NCBI GenBank assembly: GCA_943359415.1 | Contig: CALRHQ010000001.1 | Span: forward strand, 1-38,069 | DNA length: 38,069 nt | Direction: 5' to 3' | Origin: Candidatus Peribacteria bacterium | GTDB lineage: Bacteria; Patescibacteriota; Gracilibacteria; UBA1369; LOWO2-01-FULL-3 | In this document: in pieces, positions 25,226 to 30,977 of the stretch | Layout of the letters: the number at the start of each line of letters is the position of its first letter | Position numbering within the stretch: position 1 is the stretch's first letter | Program-made: the position numbers and the translations under genes | Notes under the pieces: model-generated | The model's input: only the letters and a program-made list of their open reading frames with translations | Told to the model about the DNA's origin: nothing | Database searches by the model: none

Positions 25226-26037
25226 AAAATTATTTCCACTTTTCCGTCTAAATCAGTTCGGTAAATTTTTATGCCATATTTTTCAAGTCTATCCAAAACA
25301 ATTTGAGTCGGGAAACCATATGAATTGTTTTTACTGCAACTTATGATGGCAATTTTAGGGCCAATCTCCTGTAAAAACGCATCGCTTGAAGATTTTTTAC
25401 TTCCATGATGAGAAATTTTCAAAACATCTGATTTTAAATTTTTATATTTCGCAATAATCTTTTTTTCTATGCTTTCTCCGATATCTCCACCAACAAAAAT
25501 AGACTTATCTTCGTAAATAATTCTCATTACAACAGATGAATCATTTACATCTTTAAAAGTTTGTCCGTTGATTTTTGAAAATGGATAAATTGTATCGACA
25601 AAAGTACTTCCAAAATCAAAATCAGTTTCACTATCAGCAACAAAAATCTCAGCACCTTCCTCTTTTACAGCTTTTAAAAAATTTGCATATACATCACTCT
25701 TATAAAGAACAAAAGTTGCCATAACTCGTTTAACGTCATAGTTTTTAAGAACAGAAATAAGCCCGCTAACGTGGTCAGCATGTGGATGAGTAAGCACCAT
25801 AAGATCAATAGTTCTATCAAAGAAAAACATAGTATCTCCAATTTCTTTTGATACGTTATTCCTAGGGCCTCCATCTATCAAAATATGTTTATTTTCAGGC
25901 GTTTTTATGAGCAAACTATCACCCTGTCCGACATCCAAAAAATACGCATGAAACCTGTTGTCAGGTAGGTCAATGATGAAAATAGCGCATGACACACCAA
26001 CAACAAAGATTATTTGAAAAATATATTTAAAAAACAT
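25222..26037 (-). CDS. ComEC-type metallo-beta-lactamase-fold hydrolase
   Basis: A 271-residue protein with an N-terminal hydrophobic helix (residues 4-22), so it is membrane-anchored or secreted. The metallo-beta-lactamase domain is of the ComEC/Rec2 C-terminal type: FLDVGQGDSLLIKTP (about 33-47), metal motif THPHADHVSGL (about 83-93), FVGGDIG and ISHHGSKKSS. The competence pore domain of ComEC is absent, so it is a stand-alone hydrolase, perhaps a nuclease for imported DNA. TATTAT 6 nt before the ATG suggests a leaderless mRNA. Confidence 0.88.
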   Translation of the reverse strand: MFFKYIFQIIFVVGVSCAIFIIDLPDNRFHAYFLDVGQGDSLLIKTPENKHILIDGGPRNNVSKEIGDTMFFFDRTIDLMVLTHPHADHVSGLISVLKNYDVKRVMATFVLYKSDVYANFLKAVKEEGAEIFVADSETDFDFGSTFVDTIYPFSKINGQTFKDVNDSSVVMRIIYEDKSIFVGGDIGESIEKKIIAKYKNLKSDVLKISHHGSKKSSSDAFLQEIGPKIAIISCSKNNSYGFPTQIVLDRLEKYGIKIYRTDLDGKVEIIF

Positions 26038-26043
26038 GCCCCC

Positions 26044-26049
26044 ATAATA
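26044..26049 (-). promoter_or_regulatory. Possible -10 box of the ComEC-type gene
   Basis: TATTAT on the minus strand ends 6 nt before the ATG at 26037; the intervening bases are GGGGGC, which is not a well-placed Shine-Dalgarno. Confidence 0.35.
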
Positions 26050-26104
26050 CGAAAGGAAGATTAAATTTATATTAAAAAAAATTAAATTATTTCTAAAATG
26101 TCGA

Positions 26105-26206
26105 GTTTACTTCGAAATATTCTTTTGAACGCATTGTGTTCTATTCGTAAAAAGATTGTGAACAGGAAAAAGAAGCATAAGTTCAAAGGAATATTTCGAA
26201 GTAAAC
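26105..26206. repeat. Long inverted repeat (26-bp arms, 50-nt loop)
   Basis: Arms 26105-26130 and 26181-26206 are complementary over 26 bp with a single mismatch. In plus-strand RNA that position is a U-G wobble, in minus-strand RNA an A-C mismatch. The loop (26131-26180) holds a smaller TGTTC/GAACA pair. It lies in the only sizeable gap between two minus-strand genes, so it may protect or end the fibronectin-III transcript, be a MITE-like element, or make an RNA. There is no terminator-like T-run directly after either arm. An ORF inside it is not credible. Confidence 0.8.
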
Positions 26207-26215
26207 CGTTTGAAA

Positions 26216-27691
26216 TTATTTTTTTCTTTTCGTCACAACTTTTCCAAGGGCTACAGACAAAGCCAAAAGTCCAAGCAATTCAGGTCCAGTCTCAGCCAAA
26301 GTCACTTTCTTTATAATACCTTCACTTTCATTTCCTGCTGCATCTTTTTGAGTGATTTTGAACCAATATTCTCCAGGAATAAGATCTTTCACCGAATATT
26401 TTGTATCAGTGCCATCTAGACTGGCTTTTTTTGCATAGCTTGTTCCTTGATCTTCACTCATGTAAACAAGTTGTTCTTTTGTATCAGTTTTATTTTCCAC
26501 TGGATTTTCCCATGAAAGATTTACGACATATTTTCCTGCATCAAAAACATATGCAGCCATAAGTTTAGCCACATCTTTTGGTGGCAAAATATCTTCAATA
26601 TTGGCAGGAGGTTTCACTTCTTTTACTCCGGTAAATTCACCGGTTGCTTTAGAAGAACTGATTTCATTTCCACCATTATCTTTTAATCCAAGGACTGAAA
26701 CCGTGTATTTCTTTTCAGCTTGAGAAGAAGTTGTCACGATAGCTGAAGAATCTTCAACATTTTCAGTATTTTTCCCAAGTTCAACACCCAAAACCTGCAA
26801 TTGTTTAGTAGCATCTGCAGCTTCCACGATATTAAAATTTTGAGAAGGATCAATTCCTAAGACAATAGTCTCGTTGAAAGTCACAATAACATGGGTATTA
26901 TCCATTGGTTCGACTTTTACCACTTCAGGTCCTTTCGTATCTTCAGCGACCTTATTTGCACCACTACCGTCAAATTCTGCGGTATCTGAAGTTCCACTGA
27001 TTATAGTATTTCCAAATGTATCCTCTACATCGATTCCAACAGTAAGTTTATATTTTGATTTTTCTGTCTGTGGAGCAGTTGTAAGGACAACGGTTTTATT
27101 ATTTTTATCCTCTTCGTCCATTTCAGCTTTTAGAATTGCTAAAGGTTCAAGAGTATCTTCATCTTCTATTTGAAAAGCATCTTCAGGTTTATCTTTTGGA
27201 ATAACGACAGCTTCAGAAAAAACAACTTTTACTTGTTCTTTACTCAGAGCTGTAGCCTTTGAAACTTGAGGCGCAGTGTTATCTTTTGCTTCAGGAGCAT
27301 CGGCAGTTGGAGTGACGGATGCTTCCGGAGCTCCCCAGTTTGCACTTTCATTTTTCGCTTCATCGTAGGCAATTATTGAAAAATAGTATTTTTTACCATT
27401 TTCAAGACCTGTAACATTGTATGTTAGAACATTGCCAACATCCTTGATGAAAGCATATTTTTCTCCTGGATTTTGCACAGACTTAACGTCATAGTGCACT
27501 TGATATCCGGCAACCTTCAAATTGTCGGTTGCAGCGTCCCATGAGATTTTTGCACCTGCATTCAGGGCAATTCCTTTGAGACCTATCACGTCACTTGGCG
27601 GGTTTTTATCAACAGCAGCAAATGCCGTAAAGCCCATAGACATGACCACAACGGCCAGTGATGCAATTAGTTTTGAGAATACGTTCTTCAT
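26216..27691 (-). CDS. Fibronectin-III/Ig-like surface protein with sortase-like tail
   Basis: A 491-residue protein with a signal peptide ending near AFA-AVD. Two fibronectin type III domains (residues 30-130, TDNLKVAGYQVHYDVKSVQ...NGKKYYFSIIAYDEAKN; and 370-460, LSWENP...PGEYWFKITQKDAAGNES) flank two SbsA/Big-type Ig-like domains (QVKVVFSEAVVIPKD, HVIVTFNETIVLG). The end is ETGPE, a hydrophobic helix (LLGLLALSVALGKVV) and TKRKK, which resembles a cell-wall sorting signal although Leu-Pro of LPxTG is missing. A strong promoter lies at 27726-27754. Confidence 0.88.
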   Translation of the reverse strand: MKNVFSKLIASLAVVVMSMGFTAFAAVDKNPPSDVIGLKGIALNAGAKISWDAATDNLKVAGYQVHYDVKSVQNPGEKYAFIKDVGNVLTYNVTGLENGKKYYFSIIAYDEAKNESANWGAPEASVTPTADAPEAKDNTAPQVSKATALSKEQVKVVFSEAVVIPKDKPEDAFQIEDEDTLEPLAILKAEMDEEDKNNKTVVLTTAPQTEKSKYKLTVGIDVEDTFGNTIISGTSDTAEFDGSGANKVAEDTKGPEVVKVEPMDNTHVIVTFNETIVLGIDPSQNFNIVEAADATKQLQVLGVELGKNTENVEDSSAIVTTSSQAEKKYTVSVLGLKDNGGNEISSSKATGEFTGVKEVKPPANIEDILPPKDVAKLMAAYVFDAGKYVVNLSWENPVENKTDTKEQLVYMSEDQGTSYAKKASLDGTDTKYSVKDLIPGEYWFKITQKDAAGNESEGIIKKVTLAETGPELLGLLALSVALGKVVTKRKK

Positions 27692-27725
27692 TTTTATTTT
27701 TGTTATTTTTTCTTTGTATCATGGA

Positions 27726-27754
27726 ATTATAGCAAAAAACGCTGGATTTATCAA
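27726..27754 (-). promoter_or_regulatory. Strong extended -10 promoter of the fibronectin-III gene
   Basis: On the minus strand TTGATA (27749-27754), 17-bp spacer, TGC-TATAAT (TATAAT at 27726-27731). The layout and bases equal those of the SLH promoter at 23875-23903, so both surface genes should be expressed from the same housekeeping sigma factor. Confidence 0.75.
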
Positions 27755-27796
27755 CCCCCTTTTCATTAGAATGTCCTAAGAAATAAAAACGACAAA

Positions 27797-28570
27797 ATGA
27801 ACATCAAGATAGACGAAAGTATCTTCAAGCAATATACAGGCCTAAAAATAGGTGTAATAATAATAAGAAACATAAACAACAATAGACGGATTTCTTATAT
27901 ACAAAGTCTGCTTCGTGGTATTTGGGCTCAACGCCAAAAAGAATTTGAGAACAAAGAAATACATGATGAACCGTACATAAAAGCATGGGACGAGGCATTT
28001 GGAATGTTTGGAATTTCACCATTAAAACATCAACACGTAGTTGCAAAATTGCTTTCTAGAGCCAAAGAAGGGGAGGAAGTAGTTCATAAAACTTCACTGG
28101 AAGACATATGTAGATATTTTAATCTTAAATATTTACTTCCAGTTCGTGCAAAAGATATAGATTGGCTTTGTGGAGATCTAAATTTGCTTTATACAAAGGG
28201 TGGTGAGCCATTTAGACCGGTAAATTCGATAGAGGTTTACAATGCAGGTGAGGGGGAAGTTTCATACATGGACAAAGGTGGAATAGTGCAGAGATATTGG
28301 AATTATCGCGAATGTGAAAGAACAAAAATAACAATGCGTACAGTAAATGCGACATTTATTGTTGAGGATTTGAGCAATATGCATCTCGATAAATTTGGCG
28401 AAATATTACGAGAAATGGGAATGAATATCATAAAATACATAGGTGGCGAAATAGAAGAATACATACTTACTCCGGAAAATCCTTCGGTTGAATTGGGAGT
28501 GGAAGGTAGGCGAACGGCGGACGATTCAAAAATTCCGCTTCAAGAAAAAGCCTATTTCTTAAAAATCTAA
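27797..28570 (+). CDS. B3/B4 domain protein (COG3382, PheRS-beta-like editing domain)
   Basis: A 257-residue stand-alone protein of the B3/B4 tRNA-binding domain type. Typical segments are YIKAWDEAFGMFGISPLKHQHVVAKLL, ICRYFNLKYLLPVRAKDIDWLCGDLNLLYTKGGEPF and NYRECERTKITMRTVNATFIVEDL. In PheRS this domain removes misacylated Tyr; free-standing members may act on other aminoacyl-tRNAs. It is 3 bp upstream of argS and surely co-transcribed, which fits a translation-quality role. There is no signal or membrane helix. Confidence 0.85.
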   Translation: MNIKIDESIFKQYTGLKIGVIIIRNINNNRRISYIQSLLRGIWAQRQKEFENKEIHDEPYIKAWDEAFGMFGISPLKHQHVVAKLLSRAKEGEEVVHKTSLEDICRYFNLKYLLPVRAKDIDWLCGDLNLLYTKGGEPFRPVNSIEVYNAGEGEVSYMDKGGIVQRYWNYRECERTKITMRTVNATFIVEDLSNMHLDKFGEILREMGMNIIKYIGGEIEEYILTPENPSVELGVEGRRTADDSKIPLQEKAYFLKI

Positions 28571-28573
28571 AAA

Positions 28574-30286
28574 ATGACAATAAAAGAACAAGTAAAATCC
28601 ATCCTTGAGAAAGCTGTATCAAAAACACTTAAACGTAATGAGCCTATAGACATGGCATATCCTGCAGATATTTCACACGGAGATTATGCGGCAAATATCG
28701 CGATGAAACTTGGAAAAATTATGCAAAAAAATCCAAGAGAAATAGCTGCTCAAATAGTGAAAAATATTCCAAAAAATACACTTATATCAAAAATCGAAAT
28801 AGCTGGACCAGGGTTCATAAACTTCTTCATTTCTGAAAAAGCCCTAAAAAGCGAAATGCTAAAAGTGCTCAAAGAGAAGGCAAAATATGGAAAATGTAAT
28901 GAAGGGAAAAAGAAGAAAGTCATCGTAGAATATAGTGCTCCAAATATTGCAAAACCGCTCGGAGTACATCATTTATTATCCACAGTCATAGGTCAGACAA
29001 TAAACAATATTTTGGGGTGTATCGGATACAAAACGATATCCATAAATCACATCGGAGATTGGGGAACACAGTTTGGAAAATTGATTTATGCATACAAAAA
29101 ATGGGGAAAAAAAGAAATTTTGGAAAAAGATCCCATCAACGAAATGCTGAAACTTTATGTAAAATTTCATGATGAAGCGGAAAAAGATCCAAAACTTGAG
29201 GACTTCGCAAGAAAGGAATTCAAAGATTTTGAAGAAGGAGATAAGGAAAATAGAAAATTATGGAAATGGTTTGTAGCTGAAAGTCTTAAAGATATAAACA
29301 AAACATACAAAAAATTGTCAGGAATAAAATTTGATTTCACTCTTGGAGAAAGCTTTTATGAAGATAAGATGGCGGATATTCTTGCGGAAGGAAAAAAGAA
29401 AAAAATATTTGTTGAAGGGGACGAAGGCTCATACATAGCAAAATTCGAAGATGAAAATATGTCTCCACTCGTGATTCAGAAAAAAGATGGGGCAACTTTA
29501 TACTCAACAAGAGATATCACTACTTTGCATTACCGCATAAATCACTGGCATCCGGAAAAGATTGTATACGTGGTAGATATGGCGCAAAATATGTATTTCA
29601 AGCAGTTGTTTGATGTTGCAAAAAGATTTTCATGGTACAAAAATGAAGCTGTTCACGTAAGTTTCGGAAGAATGAGAATGGCCGACATGCAAATGAGCAC
29701 AAGAAAAGGAAATATAATATTGCTAGATAAAGTGCTTGAGGAAGCCATAAAAAGAGCAAGAAAAATAATAGAAGAAAAAAGTCCTAATTTGAAAAACAAA
29801 GATGCTGTAGCAGAAATAGTGGGTATAGGTTCAGTAAAATACAATATACTTTCACAAAATCGAACCACTGATATAGTTTTCGATTGGGACAAAATGCTTT
29901 CTTTGGAAGGTAATAGCGCGCCATACATGCAATATACTTATGCAAGGGCTAGAAGTATTTTGAGAAAAGCAAAGATGGCTAAATCTTCAGGAAAAACAGT
30001 GGAGGATAAGGCAGAAATTTTAGAAAAAACGTCACAACTTTTACGCACAATTCCTAAATTCAAGGAAGAGCTGATTTATTCTGCACGTGAGTACAAGCCA
30101 AATTTATTATGTCAGTATTTATACGAATTGGCTCAAAAATTTAATTCTTTTTACAACTCAGTTCCTGTTTTGACAGCTAAAGAACCAAAAGATAGATTGT
30201 TTAGACTAAAAGTGGTCGAATCGGTGAGCCAGATCCTACAAAACGGCCTTGATTTACTTGGGGTTGCGGTGGTAGAAGAGATGTAA
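28574..30286 (+). CDS. argS: Arginyl-tRNA synthetase
   Basis: A 570-residue class I synthetase. The N-terminal Add1 domain (MAYPADISHGDYAANIAMKLGKI) is followed by the catalytic site in VEYSAPNIAKPLGVHHLLSTVIGQ (about residues 117-140), where the usual HIGH motif reads GVHH, and by SFGRMRMADMQMSTRKGN (MSTRKGN, KMSKS-equivalent, about 378). The C-terminal DALR-type domain contains YLYELAQKFNSFYNSVPVL. The rest is normal, so the changed HIGH is likely a tolerated variant. Confidence 0.96.
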   Translation: MTIKEQVKSILEKAVSKTLKRNEPIDMAYPADISHGDYAANIAMKLGKIMQKNPREIAAQIVKNIPKNTLISKIEIAGPGFINFFISEKALKSEMLKVLKEKAKYGKCNEGKKKKVIVEYSAPNIAKPLGVHHLLSTVIGQTINNILGCIGYKTISINHIGDWGTQFGKLIYAYKKWGKKEILEKDPINEMLKLYVKFHDEAEKDPKLEDFARKEFKDFEEGDKENRKLWKWFVAESLKDINKTYKKLSGIKFDFTLGESFYEDKMADILAEGKKKKIFVEGDEGSYIAKFEDENMSPLVIQKKDGATLYSTRDITTLHYRINHWHPEKIVYVVDMAQNMYFKQLFDVAKRFSWYKNEAVHVSFGRMRMADMQMSTRKGNIILLDKVLEEAIKRARKIIEEKSPNLKNKDAVAEIVGIGSVKYNILSQNRTTDIVFDWDKMLSLEGNSAPYMQYTYARARSILRKAKMAKSSGKTVEDKAEILEKTSQLLRTIPKFKEELIYSAREYKPNLLCQYLYELAQKFNSFYNSVPVLTAKEPKDRLFRLKVVESVSQILQNGLDLLGVAVVEEM

Positions 30287-30332
30287 TATAATTCGCGAGC
30301 TTTAAGATAACGACCAATCCTAAAAGCAAAAC

Positions 30333-30345
30333 GGCGAGCGCACGG
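30333..30345 (+). repeat. GC-rich repeat, truncated copy
   Basis: GGCGAGCGCACGG, the first half of the repeat's GC-rich head, stands alone 20 bp before the full tandem copies. It looks like a partial copy or slipped duplication. Confidence 0.6.
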
Positions 30346-30352
30346 AAAAACG

Positions 30353-30506
30353 GCGAGCGCACGGCGCGAGCGCGTAGCTAGCGAAGAATATGGCTCTGCC
30401 ATTTCTGAGCGACGCAAAGCCTACAAAATAGCGAGCGCACGGCGCGAGCGCGAACAAGTGAAGCGTGTGGCTATGCAACCGCTGAACGCAGTAAGCCTAC
30501 AAAATA
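30353..30506 (+). repeat. Two tandem GC-rich repeats between argS and tRNA-Ser
   Basis: Units 30353-30430 and 30431-30506 both begin with GCGAGCGCACGGCGCGAGCG and end with AAGCCTACAAAATA. Between these, ATGGCTCTGC/GTGGCTATGC and CTGAGCG/CTGAACG are shared as well. A shorter relative lies at 2659-2702. The second unit touches the tRNA gene (1 bp gap). The region 30287-30352 holds no gene. Confidence 0.85.
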
Positions 30507-30507
30507 T

Positions 30508-30597
30508 GGAGAGATGGCCGAGTGGTTGAAGGCGACGGTCTTGAAAACCGCTAGGGGTGCAAACTCCTCGGGGGTTCGAATCCCTCTCTCTCCGCCA
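30508..30597 (+). tRNA. tRNA-Ser (anticodon UGA)
   Basis: 90 nt with CCA encoded. The acceptor stem GGAGAGA pairs with TCTCTCC, the discriminator is G, and the T arm is GGGTTCGAATCCC. The anticodon loop CTTGAAA puts TGA at 34-36, and a long variable arm (about TAGGGGTGCAAACTCCTC) is as expected for tRNA-Ser. No clear promoter is seen; it follows the GC-rich repeats directly. Confidence 0.95.
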
Positions 30598-30610
30598 TTA
30601 TTATAGTTGA

Positions 30611-30669
30611 GGGATGAGAAGTTTATGCCCCGCAGCGAAGCGAAGGGGTAAATCCCTCTCTCTCCGCCA
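30611..30669 (+). repeat. tRNA-Ser 3'-end copy with hairpin, element 1
   Basis: GGGATGAGAAGTTTATGCCC, a variable loop, GGGGTAAATCCC, then the last 17 nt of the tRNA just upstream (T-arm strand, acceptor strand TCTCTCC, GCCA). The pairs GGGAT/ATCCC and GCCCC/GGGGT would fold as a nested hairpin. It is followed by TTTTT. The 21 bases 30649-30669 are almost a perfect repeat of the tRNA end 30577-30597. Confidence 0.85.
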
Positions 30670-30686
30670 TTTTTAAAAAACTTCAC

Positions 30687-30920
30687 ATGCCAAATTGGAT
30701 ACAGCAAGAAAAACAATTAATCAAAGAATTTAGTTTTAAAAACTTCGTAGAAGCCATCAATTTCGTTAATCAAGTTGGGGTACTTGCTGAAAAAAACAAT
30801 CACCATCCGGATATTTTTATTTACAATTATAAAAATGTCCGACTCTCATTAAGAACACATAGTGAGGATAAAGTTACCGATAAAGATTATAAATTAGCTG
30901 AAGAAATTGATAAGATCTAA
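30687..30920 (+). CDS. phhB: Pterin-4a-carbinolamine dehydratase (PCD/DCoH-like)
   Basis: A 77-residue, short form of the family. FKNFVEAINFVNQVGVLAEKNNHHPDIFIYNYKNVRLSLRTHSEDKVTDKDYKLAEEID holds the catalytic HHPD signature (about residues 39-42) and the strand VRLSLRTHS. The enzyme dehydrates 4a-hydroxytetrahydrobiopterin; in bacteria without phenylalanine hydroxylase it may serve other pterin or cofactor roles. It starts 17 bp after the tRNA-tail element and is shorter than usual (about 95-110), mainly at the N-terminus. Confidence 0.9.
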   Translation: MPNWIQQEKQLIKEFSFKNFVEAINFVNQVGVLAEKNNHHPDIFIYNYKNVRLSLRTHSEDKVTDKDYKLAEEIDKI

Positions 30921-30977
30921 TTTTGTGAATTTATGGTATCCTAGTCGAGCATAAGAATAAATCAAACATAATAAAGA

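Noticed and set aside
26098..26316. Small ORF in the long inverted repeat
   Set aside because: The peptide is encoded by the repeat arms and then runs antisense into the fibronectin-III gene; there is no sign of coding.
30353..30506. Tandem repeats as a CRISPR array
   Set aside because: Only two units, diverged in the middle, no short spacers of equal size and no cas gene nearby.
30471..30716. Minus-strand ORF with GGERGIRTPE
   Set aside because: It is the antisense reading of tRNA-Ser(UGA) and its tail element; such GGERGIRTPE peptides are a known annotation artefact of tRNA-Ser genes.
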